Source of the DNA: Modestobacter marinus
GTDB taxonomy: Bacteria; Actinomycetota; Actinomycetes; Mycobacteriales; Geodermatophilaceae
Assembly: GCF_019799945.1 (NCBI RefSeq)
Contig: NZ_JABGCH010000007.1
Span: 62,001 to 126,000, forward strand
Direction of reading: 5' to 3'
Length of the DNA stretch: 64,000 nt
Shown: piece by piece, positions 49,158 through 57,817 of the stretch
Position numbering within the stretch: position 1 is the first letter of the stretch
Layout of the letters: every line of letters starts with the position of its first letter
Notes under the pieces: generated by a model
Told to the model about the DNA's origin: nothing
Database searches by the model: none
Seen by the model: the letters and a program-made list of their open reading frames with translations, nothing else
Position numbers and translations under genes: made by a program

Positions 49158-49988
49158 ATGAAGATCACGGTTGCCGGTTCCTACCTCTCGGTGGGCCGTC
49201 TGATGCGGCTCCGGCTGCCCTCGAGCCGGCCGCCCACGTGGGCCGTGGTCGCGCTGGTCTGCTGCCTGGTCGCCCTCGCGGTGCTGCTGCCTCTGGCGTT
49301 GCGCACCGCGTCGGCCCCGCCGGCCTCCGCCGCCGCGGCCACCCGGCCGTCGACGACGGCACCGGCCACGACGGCACCGGCCCTGTCCGCCGCCGCGACG
49401 TCGGGCGAGGTGCCGGTCGTCCGGCCGGCCGACCGGCCGCTGCGGGTGCTCTTCATCGGCGACTCGCTCATGTGGGGCTCCTTCGCCAGCGACGAGAGCC
49501 TCACCTATCGGGCGCGGATCACCGCCGCCCTCGGCGCCGGTGGCCCCGTGGACGCCGTGTCGGTGGCCCGCCCGGGTCTGCGGGCGGCGAAGGCGGCCGT
49601 GGCGCTGCAGAAGCACCAGGGACCCTTCGACCTGGTGTTCGTCGAGATCGGCGCGAACGACTCGGTGGCGATCACGCCGGCGCAGTTCGGTGCCGACTAC
49701 GCGGACCTGCTCGACCAGGTGCGCGTGCTGGCCCCGCAGGCCGGGCTGGTCTGCGCCGGGGTGTGGAACGGCATCGACGAGGCGACCCCCTTCGACCGCG
49801 AGCTGCGGCCGGTGTGCGCCGAGCACCAGGGCGTCGTCGTGCCGATGACCCGGCTCTACGTCGACGAGACGCTGCGCGGACCCGAGGGATCGGTGCTGCC
49901 CGACGGCGCCGTCCGCGACCAGTTCCACCCCAACGACCTCGGGCACGAGGCGATCGCCGCGGCCGTCCTCGCCGTCGTCGGTCACTGA
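49158..49988 (+). CDS. Membrane-anchored SGNH hydrolase of the polysaccharide island
   Basis: 276 residues. One helix (about 28-50) anchors it with the catalytic domain outside, after a Thr/Ala/Pro linker (60-90). SGNH blocks are LFIGDSLMWGS (Ser103), VARPG (Gly), IGANDS (Asn) and DQFHPNDLGHE (Asp/His). Such proteins in polysaccharide loci act as O-acetyltransferases or deacetylases of the exported polymer. ATG at 49158. Divergent from the BY-kinase gene, which points to a shared control region. Confidence 0.85.
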   Translation: MKITVAGSYLSVGRLMRLRLPSSRPPTWAVVALVCCLVALAVLLPLALRTASAPPASAAAATRPSTTAPATTAPALSAAATSGEVPVVRPADRPLRVLFIGDSLMWGSFASDESLTYRARITAALGAGGPVDAVSVARPGLRAAKAAVALQKHQGPFDLVFVEIGANDSVAITPAQFGADYADLLDQVRVLAPQAGLVCAGVWNGIDEATPFDRELRPVCAEHQGVVVPMTRLYVDETLRGPEGSVLPDGAVRDQFHPNDLGHEAIAAAVLAVVGH

Positions 49989-50157
49989 CCGTCACCCGAG
50001 TGGGTGCGTGACCTGCACGAACGGGTCCCCTCACCCTCCTTGGGGACGATCCGGTGACTCTCGGTCGCCTAGCTTCGGAGAGATCAAGCGGCATCCGGGG
50101 ACGCGACGTCACACGACGTCCCGCACGGGGCCGGCTGGAACGGGGAGTTCGGTAACC

Positions 50158-53100
50158 GTGGGTGTGCTGCGCAGATTCGTCGTCACCGTCATCGTGACCC
50201 TCCTGGCCGGAGGTGCGGTCGTGGGAGCGGGGGCTGCCTCGGCCGCGACCGGTGACTACGGCCACCAGGGCCCGTCCTACAGCGGCGCGACGTACGTGCC
50301 GACCTCGGACAAGCCGCAGAGCAAGCTCTGGTACGCCCAGGGGTCGTGGTACGGGGTCATGTTCGACACCGTCTCCACGACCTGGCACGTCTTCCGGCTG
50401 GACCGGTCGACCCAGAAGTGGTCCGACACCGGCGTGCAGGTCGACGACCGGCGCGACACCCTCGCCGACGCCCTCTGGGACGGCACCCACCTGTACGTCG
50501 CGTCGCACGTGGTGACCATCTCCAGCGACACCGGGGGCAGCGCCTCCCGGTCCAGCAGCCCCGCCCGGCTGTACCGCTACAGCTTCTCCGGCGGGACGTT
50601 CTCGCTCGACGCCGGCTTCCCGGTCGCCATCAACGACCACTCGAGCGAGTCCCTCACGCTCGACAAGGACAGCACCGGCACGCTCTGGGCGACCTGGACG
50701 AAGGTCACCGCGAGCGCCTCCGGCGGGTTCACCGCCGCGGTCTACGCGAACAGCACGGTGGGCAACGACGCCACCTGGGGCACCCCCTTCGTGCTGCCGG
50801 TCACCGGCAGCGCCGTGTCGCAGGACGACCTCTCCAGCGTCGTCGCCTTCGGCCAGAACAAGATCGGCGTCCTCTGGAGCAACCAGCTCGACGGCAGCGT
50901 CTACTGGGCGGTCCACGACGACGGCGCGGCGCGCGACACCTGGCGCGGCAGCGCGGCGATCCGGGGTAACAAGGCCGCCGACGACCACCTCAACATCAAG
51001 GCTGTCCAGTCCGACGCGTCCGGTCGGGTCTTCGCCGTGGTGAAGACCAGCCTGGACGGCGCCGCGGGCTCGCTCTCGACGGACCCGCAGCTGCGCCTGC
51101 TCAGCTTCAAGCCCGGCACCGGCTCGTGGTCCGCCACGACCGTGGGCACCCTGGCGGACTGCCACACCCGGCCGCTGCTCATGCTCGACGAGGAGCACCA
51201 GTCCGTGCACGTCCTCGCCACGGCCCCGACCAGCGGTGCCTGCGCCTACCCGGGCGTGCCGGGGACGATCTACGACAAGACCGCCTCGATGGCCGACCCG
51301 GTCTTCGCCGCCGGCCGCGGCACCCCGGTGATCCGCGACGTCGCGAACCCCACGATGAACGATGTCACCTCCACCAAGCAGAGCGTCTCCACCGCCACCG
51401 GCCTGGTGGTCCTGGCCAGCGAGAAGACCACGCAGCGGTACTGGCACGCCGACGTCCCGCTCACCGGCGCCCCCGCGGTGGCCCCCACGGCGAGCTTCAC
51501 CGCGTCGCCGGCCAGCGGGACCGCTCCCCTGCCGGTGCAGTTCGGTGACACCTCGACCGGCGGCGCCAAGTCCTGGGCCTGGGACTTCGGCGACGGCACG
51601 ACGGCCACCACGCAGAACCCCTCGCACACCTTCACCGCGCCCGGCACGTACACGGTGACCCTCACGGCGAGCAACGCCGCGGGCACCAGCGCCCCGTTCT
51701 CGCAGACGGTGACCGTGACGGCCGCGCCGACCCCCTCGGGGGCGGTCTCGGCCGGCGCCTCCTCCACCGCGCTCAGCCTCACCGCCGAGACCGCGGTGAC
51801 GATCCCGCGCCCGGCCGGCGTCCGCGCCGGTGACGTGCTCGTCGCGCAGATCACCGCCGACGGCACCCCCACCATGGCCACCGTGCCGAGCGGGTGGACC
51901 TCGGTGCTCGCGGCGCCGCTGGGCGTCAGCGCCGCCCGGGTCTTCGCCTACTACCACGTGGTCACCGACCCCGCGGCCGAGCCGGCGAGCACCACGTGGC
52001 AGCTGTCCGTGGCCCAGAAGTGGGGGGCGGGCATGACGGCCTTCTCCGGGGTCGACCCGGCCGCGCCGTTCGACACGGCCGCCCGCACCAAGATCGACGT
52101 CAGCTACGCCAGCACCACCCTGACCGTTCCGGGCACCACCACGGTCACCGACGGCGCGATGCTGATCGGCGGCGTGGGGCTGGACAACATCTCGAACCCG
52201 GTCACGGCGCCGTCCGGCTGGGCCGAGGCGTGGGAGAGCACCGGCGCCCAGGTGTCGGAGCTGGCGCACCGCCAGACCGGCACCGCCGGCCCGTCCGGTG
52301 ACATCACGTGGACGCTGAGCAAGGCGACCGCCGTGGGCGGCTGGGTCCGCGCCCTGAAGCCGCTCGCGGGGGCGGCGCCCGTCGCCGCGCCGACGTCGTC
52401 GTTCACCTCGTCGGCCACCACCGGCCAGGTGCCGCTGCCGGTGCAGTTCACCGACACCTCCACGGAGTCCCCGACCTCGTGGACGTGGGACTTCGGTGAC
52501 GGCACCGGGTCCAACGAGCAGCACCCGACGCACACTTACAGCACCGCGGGCACGTACACGGTGTCGCTCATCGCCGGCAACCGCGCGGGCACGGGCGCCA
52601 AGGTCACCGCGACGCTCACCGCGACCCCGGCCGCGGTGGCGCCGACGGCGGCGTTCACGCCGTCGGTGACCACCGGGCAGGCGCCGCTGCCGGTCCAGTT
52701 CACCGACGCCTCCACCGGCAACCCGACGGCGTGGGCCTGGGACTTCGGGGACGGCGGCACCGCCACCACCCAGAACCCCGCGCACACCTACACCGCCGCC
52801 GGCACCTACACGGTGACGCTGACCGCCACCAACACCACCGGCGCCAGCACCCCGGCCCGGCAGACCGTCACGGTCACCGCCGGCACCACCACCCCGCCGC
52901 CTGCCGGCGGCGCCGGGATCACCACCGGGGCGTCGACCACCGCGGTCTCGGCCACCGCCGTCCAGGGCGTCAGCATCGCCCGCCCGACCGGCCTGCGCGC
53001 CGGGGACGTGCTGATCACCCAGATCACCGCCGACAACGCACCCAACCTGAGCACCGTGCCCACCGGCTGGACCTCGGTGCTCACCGCACCGGTCAGCATC

Positions 53101-54504
53101 GGCGGCGCCCGGCTGTTCGTCTACTCCCACCTGGTCACCGACCCCACCGCCGAGCCGGCGAGCTACGCCTGGCAGCTGTCCGCGGCCCAGAAGTGGGGCG
53201 CGCTGACCACCGCCTACTCCGGCGTGGACACCACCACCGTCTTCGACACCGCGGCCACCACCGCGGTCGACAAGACCTACGCCGCCGCCAAGCTCACCCT
53301 GCCCGGCGTCACCACCACCACCAACGGTGCGGTGCTCATCGGCGGGATCGGCATGGACAGCGGCTCGGCCGGGGTCACCGCCCCGACCGGCTGGACCGAG
53401 ACCGCCGAGATCAGCGGCGGGCAGACCACCGAGCACGCCGCCAAGACCCAGCCCACCGCCGGGCCCAGCGGCACCGCCACCTGGACCCTGCCCAAGACCA
53501 CCGCCGTCGGCGGCTGGCTCCGCGCCCTGCGCCCGGCCGCCGGTGGCGGCACCACCCCGGTCCCGGTGGACCCGGGCCCGGGCACGCCGACCCCGTCGGC
53601 GCCGACGGCGGCGTTCACGCCGTCGGTGACCACCGGGCAGGCGCCGCTGCCGGTCCAGTTCACCGACGCCTCCACCGGCAACCCGACGGCGTGGGCCTGG
53701 GACTTCGGGGACGGCGGCACCGCCACCACCCAGAACCCCGCGCACACCTACACCGCCGCCGGCACCTACACGGTGACGCTGACCGCCACCAACACCACCG
53801 GCGCCAGCACCCCGGCCCGGCAGACCGTCACGGTCACCGCCGGCACCACCACCCCGCCGCCTGCCGGCGGCGCCGGGATCACCACCGGGGCGTCGACCAC
53901 CGCGGTCTCGGCCACCGCCGTCCAGGGCGTCAGCATCGCCCGCCCGACCGGCCTGCGCGCCGGGGACGTGCTGATCACCCAGATCACCGCCGACAACGCA
54001 CCCAACCTGAGCACCGTGCCCACCGGCTGGACCTCGGTGCTCACCGCACCGGTCAGCATCGGCGGCGCCCGGCTGTTCGTCTACTCCCACCTGGTCACCG
54101 ACCCCACCGCCGAGCCGGCGAGCTACGCCTGGCAGCTGTCCGCGGCCCAGAAGTGGGGCGCGCTGACCACCGCCTACTCCGGCGTGGACACCACCACCGT
54201 CTTCGACACCGCGGCCACCACCGCGGTCGACAAGACCTACGCCGCCGCCAAGCTCACCCTGCCCGGCGTCACCACCACCACCAACGGTGCGGTGCTCATC
54301 GGCGGGATCGGCATGGACAGCGGCTCGGCCGGGGTCACCGCCCCGACCGGCTGGACCGAGACCGCCGAGATCAGCGGCGGGCAGACCACCGAGCACGCCG
54401 CCAAGACCCAGCCCACCGCCGGGCCCAGCGGCACCGCCACCTGGACCCTGCCCAAGACCACCGCCGTCGGCGGCTGGCTCCGCGCCCTGCGCCCGGCCGC
54501 CTGA
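50158..54504 (+). CDS. Secreted multi-domain PKD-repeat protein
   Basis: 1448 residues. The GTG at 50158 starts a signal peptide (FVVTVIVTLLAGGAVVGAGA, cleavage after ASAA). Residues 30-440 are beta-rich, propeller-like. Then come PKD 1 (442-522), module A1 (525-735), PKD 2 (743-821), PKD 3 (828-906), A2 (911-1128), PKD 4 (1148-1226) and A3 (1231-1448). PKD domains show the WDFGDG core. Module A (about 210 residues, RAGDVLxxQITAD, VPxGWTSVL) is an unnamed beta-sandwich-like unit. PKD3-A2 and PKD4-A3 are identical at the DNA level over 904 bp. There is no sortase signal or C-terminal helix, so the protein is released or binds the exopolysaccharide matrix non-covalently. Confidence 0.9.
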   Translation: MGVLRRFVVTVIVTLLAGGAVVGAGAASAATGDYGHQGPSYSGATYVPTSDKPQSKLWYAQGSWYGVMFDTVSTTWHVFRLDRSTQKWSDTGVQVDDRRDTLADALWDGTHLYVASHVVTISSDTGGSASRSSSPARLYRYSFSGGTFSLDAGFPVAINDHSSESLTLDKDSTGTLWATWTKVTASASGGFTAAVYANSTVGNDATWGTPFVLPVTGSAVSQDDLSSVVAFGQNKIGVLWSNQLDGSVYWAVHDDGAARDTWRGSAAIRGNKAADDHLNIKAVQSDASGRVFAVVKTSLDGAAGSLSTDPQLRLLSFKPGTGSWSATTVGTLADCHTRPLLMLDEEHQSVHVLATAPTSGACAYPGVPGTIYDKTASMADPVFAAGRGTPVIRDVANPTMNDVTSTKQSVSTATGLVVLASEKTTQRYWHADVPLTGAPAVAPTASFTASPASGTAPLPVQFGDTSTGGAKSWAWDFGDGTTATTQNPSHTFTAPGTYTVTLTASNAAGTSAPFSQTVTVTAAPTPSGAVSAGASSTALSLTAETAVTIPRPAGVRAGDVLVAQITADGTPTMATVPSGWTSVLAAPLGVSAARVFAYYHVVTDPAAEPASTTWQLSVAQKWGAGMTAFSGVDPAAPFDTAARTKIDVSYASTTLTVPGTTTVTDGAMLIGGVGLDNISNPVTAPSGWAEAWESTGAQVSELAHRQTGTAGPSGDITWTLSKATAVGGWVRALKPLAGAAPVAAPTSSFTSSATTGQVPLPVQFTDTSTESPTSWTWDFGDGTGSNEQHPTHTYSTAGTYTVSLIAGNRAGTGAKVTATLTATPAAVAPTAAFTPSVTTGQAPLPVQFTDASTGNPTAWAWDFGDGGTATTQNPAHTYTAAGTYTVTLTATNTTGASTPARQTVTVTAGTTTPPPAGGAGITTGASTTAVSATAVQGVSIARPTGLRAGDVLITQITADNAPNLSTVPTGWTSVLTAPVSIGGARLFVYSHLVTDPTAEPASYAWQLSAAQKWGALTTAYSGVDTTTVFDTAATTAVDKTYAAAKLTLPGVTTTTNGAVLIGGIGMDSGSAGVTAPTGWTETAEISGGQTTEHAAKTQPTAGPSGTATWTLPKTTAVGGWLRALRPAAGGGTTPVPVDPGPGTPTPSAPTAAFTPSVTTGQAPLPVQFTDASTGNPTAWAWDFGDGGTATTQNPAHTYTAAGTYTVTLTATNTTGASTPARQTVTVTAGTTTPPPAGGAGITTGASTTAVSATAVQGVSIARPTGLRAGDVLITQITADNAPNLSTVPTGWTSVLTAPVSIGGARLFVYSHLVTDPTAEPASYAWQLSAAQKWGALTTAYSGVDTTTVFDTAATTAVDKTYAAAKLTLPGVTTTTNGAVLIGGIGMDSGSAGVTAPTGWTETAEISGGQTTEHAAKTQPTAGPSGTATWTLPKTTAVGGWLRALRPAA
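52638..53541 (+). repeat. 904-bp perfect direct repeat, copy 1
   Basis: Encodes PKD 3 and module A2. Line-by-line comparison with 53598-54501 shows no mismatch. The period is 960 bp; the 56-bp linker between the copies encodes a Pro/Gly/Thr-rich spacer. Confidence 0.95.
53598..54501 (+). repeat. 904-bp perfect direct repeat, copy 2
   Basis: Encodes PKD 4 and module A3 and ends just before the stop codon. Identical to 52638-53541. Confidence 0.95.
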
Positions 54505-54523
54505 CGCACGACCCGCACCACCG

Positions 54524-54572
54524 GGGCCCGTTCCCCGTTCCCGCCCACCCGGCGGGGACGGGGAGCGGGCCC
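54524..54572 (+). terminator. Strong terminator-like hairpin after the PKD gene
   Basis: A stem of about 22 bp: GGGCCCGTTCCCCGTTCCCG pairs with CGGGGACGGGGAGCGGGCCC, with only two G-U pairs. No U-tract follows. Confidence 0.7.
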
Positions 54573-54582
54573 TCCGGCGTTC

Positions 54583-54668
54583 CGGGCCCTCCCTGAGGCG
54601 CACTGCACGCGTTTCCCACACTCTGCTCGTGTGGCAGCACGGGCGATGCGGAGGGAGCACGTGCAATG
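54583..54668. repeat. Palindromic element, copy 1
   Basis: About 85 bp, an imperfect inverted repeat with ends CACTGCACGCG and CACGTGCAATG. About 60-65 percent similar to the element at 54719-54804; both share the block GCGATGCGGAGG. Confidence 0.55.
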
Positions 54669-54718
54669 AAGGTCTGCCGGGGGGACGGGAGGCCGGCCAC
54701 GCTGGTTGCCGGGCCCGT

Positions 54719-54804
54719 CGGACCCCTCGAGGGCGCGGTGCACGCGCTCCCTGGGCGTGGCATGTGCCGCAGGGCGTGCGATGCGGAGGAGGTGCGTGCG
54801 ATCG
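54719..54804. repeat. Palindromic element, copy 2
   Basis: Second copy, starting near CCCCTCGAGGGCGCGGTGCAC and ending GCGATGCGGAGGAGGTGCG. The period between copies is about 136 bp. Neither copy encodes a convincing protein. Confidence 0.55.
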
Positions 54805-54820
54805 GGCCCGCGGCGGCGGG

Positions 54821-55285
54821 TCAGCGGGCAGCAGTCGCCGGTGAGCTGGTCGCAGCCTCCGGGACGACGGCGCCCCGGCGGCCCAGCCACCGGTCGGCCA
54901 GCCGGACGGTGACCACCGGGACCAGGGCGATCGTGACGAAGACGGCGGCGGTGCCGGCGCCCACACCCAGCCACTGCGCGAGCCCGAACCCGGTCGTCGC
55001 GCCGATCTCGGCGCCCGCCACGCCCACGGCGGGCACGCACAGGAACAGGGCCCCGGCCACGGGCAGCAGCCACCGCGCCCGGTGCGTGGTGAGCCCGGCG
55101 ACCGCGCCGCCCGGGATCATCGCCAGCACGTAGACCAGCAGGATGAAGAACGTCCCGCTCACGGTGAAGGAGCTCGACCCACCGGACGTGAGACTCACCA
55201 GCGCCATGAGTGCCCGGGAGGCCACCCCCAGCGCCGTCCCGGCGACCACCGCCGCCGCCACCCCCGCACCCAGCCTGACGAGCAC
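54821..55285 (-). CDS. Small four-helix membrane protein of unknown function
   Basis: 154 residues, GTG start. Four hydrophobic helices (about 5-30, 46-62, 72-93 and 103-125) connected by short loops, with a basic turn after helix 2 (THRARW) and a basic C-terminus (RLADRWLGRRG). No motif that I recognise. It lies downstream of the sugar transferase gene on the same strand, behind a strong hairpin, inside the polysaccharide island. Confidence 0.7.
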   Translation of the reverse strand: MLVRLGAGVAAAVVAGTALGVASRALMALVSLTSGGSSSFTVSGTFFILLVYVLAMIPGGAVAGLTTHRARWLLPVAGALFLCVPAVGVAGAEIGATTGFGLAQWLGVGAGTAAVFVTIALVPVVTVRLADRWLGRRGAVVPEAATSSPATAAR

Positions 55286-55360
55286 GCGGCACCCCTTCCC
55301 CGATCCGATGGCGGCGGGACGATACCGGTGTCGCGGCGGTCCCGGGGCGAGAACGACGAC

Positions 55361-55393
55361 GGGGCGGCGCCGGCAGTTCGCCGACGCCGCCCC
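55361..55393 (-). terminator. Hairpin after the sugar transferase gene
   Basis: GGGGCGGCGCCGGC (55361-55374) pairs with GCCGACGCCGCCCC (55380-55393) with one mismatch. It lies 14 bp beyond the stop of the sugar transferase gene (minus strand). Confidence 0.55.
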
Positions 55394-55406
55394 GAGGACG
55401 GTGCGA

Positions 55407-56912
55407 TCAGTACGCGCCGCGGGACGCCAGCACGGCGGAGACGGTCTTGCGCAGGATCGACAGGTCCAGGGCCAGCGACCAGTTCTCCACGTACCGCAGG
55501 TCCAGCCGCACGGCCTCCTCCCAGGGCAGGTCGCTGCGACCGGAGATCTGCCACAGTCCCGTCAGCCCGGGCTTCACCAGCAGGCGGCGGCTCACCGAGC
55601 GCTCGTACTGGGCGACCTCGCGCGGCAGCGGAGGCCGCGGACCGACCAGGGACATCGTGCCGTTCAGCACGTTGACAAGCTGCGGCAGCTCGTCGAGCGA
55701 CAGCCGGCGCAGCACCCGGCCGACCCGGGTGACCCGCGGGTCCTGCCGCATCTTGAACAGCAGCCCGTCGGAGATGTTGGCGTCCTGGATCGCGGCCAGC
55801 CGCTGCTCGGCGTCCACGACCATGCTGCGGAACTTGAGCATCGTGAAGTGCCGCCCGTTCAGCCCCACGCGCTCCTGGCGGTAGAGCACGGGGCCGGGGC
55901 TGTCGAGCCGGACGGCGAGCGCGAGGCCGAGCAGCACCGGCGAGAGGACGACGAGGGCGCCGGCCGCCGCGAGGCGGTCGACACCGCCCTTGACGACCCG
56001 CCGCCAGCCCTCGAAGTGCGGCTCCTCGACGGAGAGCAGCGGGAGGCCCTCGAACGGCCGGATGTGCAGCCGCGGGCCGGCCACCTCGATCAGCCCGGGG
56101 GCCACGAGGAGCTCCAGGCCGGAGCCCTCGAGCTCCCAGGACAGCTCGCGGAGGTACTGCGCCGCCGTCTCACTGGAGGAGGTGACCGCGATCGTGTCGG
56201 CGCCGACGCTGCGGGCCATCTCCAGGACGCCGTCCAGACCGCCGACCGGCATGCCGGTGATCTCCCCGACGCGGATCCGGTCGGGCTCGGTGACGCACGT
56301 GGCGACGACCTGCAGCCCGGCGGGCCGCTCGGCCTGCAGCCGGTCGACCAGGCTCAGCACCGCGCCGCCGCGTCCCACCACGACGACCCGCTTGAGGCAG
56401 GCCCCGCGCCGGCGCAGTGCCCGCAGGGCGGAGCGCGCGGCGACGCGGAACCCGAGGGTCATGAGCACGAGGCCGGGGATGCCGAACACGACGAAGAAGC
56501 GGCTCAGCTCCAGCTCCGCGGCGTAGGACACGAAGCTGAACAGGGCGAGCACCACGACACCGGCCCGCACGACGCGGCGGAACTCGTCGCTGCCGGCGCC
56601 GATGACCCGCTCGGCGTAGGCCCCGGTGGCGGCGAGCAGGGCCGGCCACAGCGGCACCAGCGCCAGGCAGGCCGCGATGAGGACGGGGGTCGCCACGCTG
56701 GACTGGCCGTCCCGGGTCGCCAGGACGGCGGCACCGGCCACGGCGGCGGCGGTCGTCTCGAGCGCGACCAGCGCGGCGACGAACCATCGGGTCCACGCCG
56801 TTCCGCTCCGGCGGACCGGATCGGCGTCGGACGGCCTCGACCGGACGCCGGCCGGCTCGTCCGGACCTGCCTCCAGAGGCAGTCCGACAGATGCGCCAGC
56901 GGTGTCCAGCAC
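55407..56912 (-). CDS. Initiating undecaprenyl-phosphate sugar phosphotransferase (WbaP/EpsL-like)
   Basis: 501 residues. Four N-terminal helices (about 40-155), a Rossmann-like CoA-binding-fold domain (KRVVVVGRGGAVLSLVDRLQ), one more helix, and the catalytic domain. The latter contains DSPGPVLYRQERVGLNGRHF, TMLKFRSMVVDAE, RRLSLDELPQLVNVL, MSLVGPRPPLP and KPGLTGLWQISGRSDL. It transfers a sugar-1-phosphate to undecaprenyl phosphate, the first step of repeat-unit assembly. GTG at 56912 follows GAGGGGGGAC. The island-edge motif lies about 150 bp upstream. Confidence 0.93.
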   Translation of the reverse strand: MLDTAGASVGLPLEAGPDEPAGVRSRPSDADPVRRSGTAWTRWFVAALVALETTAAAVAGAAVLATRDGQSSVATPVLIAACLALVPLWPALLAATGAYAERVIGAGSDEFRRVVRAGVVVLALFSFVSYAAELELSRFFVVFGIPGLVLMTLGFRVAARSALRALRRRGACLKRVVVVGRGGAVLSLVDRLQAERPAGLQVVATCVTEPDRIRVGEITGMPVGGLDGVLEMARSVGADTIAVTSSSETAAQYLRELSWELEGSGLELLVAPGLIEVAGPRLHIRPFEGLPLLSVEEPHFEGWRRVVKGGVDRLAAAGALVVLSPVLLGLALAVRLDSPGPVLYRQERVGLNGRHFTMLKFRSMVVDAEQRLAAIQDANISDGLLFKMRQDPRVTRVGRVLRRLSLDELPQLVNVLNGTMSLVGPRPPLPREVAQYERSVSRRLLVKPGLTGLWQISGRSDLPWEEAVRLDLRYVENWSLALDLSILRKTVSAVLASRGAY

Positions 56913-57061
56913 GGCGCGTCCCCCCTCATCAGTTCTCCATGTCCGCTGCCGGCGAGGTCCAGGCGCCCCACCCGCACGCGATGGTGGGGCGGGCTGAGCA
57001 GCGGGACCCCGACGGCTCGGTGCAACGATCACGCTCGGTCACCGCAACCTCAAGCGAGGGC

Positions 57062-57086
57062 TGGGCATTTCACCCGATCGGGAGAG
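57062..57086 (-). promoter_or_regulatory. Island-edge motif, right copy
   Basis: On the minus strand CTCTCCCGATCGGG is followed by TGAAATGCCCA. It matches the plus-strand motif at 36144-36170 at about 20 of 25 positions, again directly in front of a polysaccharide gene and next to the island edge (pth stop at 57092). Confidence 0.5.
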
Positions 57087-57091
57087 GTCGA

Positions 57092-57817
57092 TCACCCGCG
57101 GGCGGTCGCCCCTGGAGTCCGGGGGTGGACGACGTTCTGCGCCGCCTCGAGCCCCTGCGCGAGCAGCAGTTCGGTCGCGTCGGCCGCCTCGCCGACCAGC
57201 AGGTCGAGGGTCTTCCGCTCGGTGGCGGAGAAGTCCTTGAGCACGAAGTCGGCCGGGTCCTGACGTCCGGGCGGGCGGCCGATGCCCACCCGCACGCGCA
57301 GGTAGTCCTTGGTGCCGGTGGCCCGGGTGACCGAGCGCAGGCCGTTGTGGCCACCCTCTCCCCCGCCGCGCTTGAGCCGGACGGCCTCGAAGGGGATGTC
57401 CAGCTCGTCGTGCACGACCACCAGGTCGGCGACGGGGAGGTGGTGGTAATCCAGCAGCCCGCGCACCGCACCACCCGACTCGTTCATGTACGTCAGCGGC
57501 TGGGCCAGCACGACGCGGCGACCCGCGAGCCGCCCCTCACCGGACAGCGTCCGCGCCCGCGGGCCCTTGCCGGCGGACAGCTTCACCCCGGCGCGGGTCG
57601 CCAGCTCGGCCAGCACCATCGCGCCGACGTTGTGCCGGTTGCCGGCGTAGCCGGGCCCGGGGTTGCCGAGGCCGACGACGAGGAACGGCCCCTCGGACGC
57701 GGGAGCAGGAGACGCCGCAGGGGCGCCGGCGGTGCCGGCGCCCCTGCGGGTCGGGCTGTCGGTCAGGAGTACCTCAGGCCTCGTCGGCGTTCGCAGCCTC
57801 GATCGACTCGCCGCCAC
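57092..57817 (-). CDS. pth: Peptidyl-tRNA hydrolase
   Basis: The conserved enzyme starts near FLVVGLGNPGPGYAGNRHNVG (catalytic His in RHNVG, Asn in GNPG), followed by HDELDIPFEAVRLK and GGGEGGHNGLRS. It frees tRNA from peptidyl-tRNA drop-off products. The start is uncertain. GTG at 57817 would overlap rplY by 44 bp and give a 44-residue low-complexity leader. CTG at 57766 with TGAGG just upstream would start after the rplY stop. The longer form (241 residues) is listed because no ATG, GTG or TTG exists between rplY and the conserved core. It is the last gene of the glmU-prs-rplY-pth run. Confidence 0.88.
   Translation of the reverse strand: MAASRSRLRTPTRPEVLLTDSPTRRGAGTAGAPAASPAPASEGPFLVVGLGNPGPGYAGNRHNVGAMVLAELATRAGVKLSAGKGPRARTLSGEGRLAGRRVVLAQPLTYMNESGGAVRGLLDYHHLPVADLVVVHDELDIPFEAVRLKRGGGEGGHNGLRSVTRATGTKDYLRVRVGIGRPPGRQDPADFVLKDFSATERKTLDLLVGEAADATELLLAQGLEAAQNVVHPRTPGATARG

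Noticed and set aside
52638-54501. Long exact repeats as a CRISPR or transposon
   Set aside because: The repeats are in-frame protein modules with a coding linker; there are no short spacers, no cas genes and no transposase.
49672-54966. A 1764-codon open frame on the minus strand opposite the PKD gene
   Set aside because: It is an artefact of GC-rich third positions: the translation is Gly/Arg/Ala-rich low complexity, mirrors the repeats of the plus-strand gene and has no domain. The plus-strand gene has a signal peptide and PKD motifs.
54821-55285. Longer minus-strand frame 54237-55292 including the palindromic elements and PKD 3' end
   Set aside because: It reads through Arg-rich antisense sequence; the 154-residue membrane protein in another frame has clear helices and coding bias.
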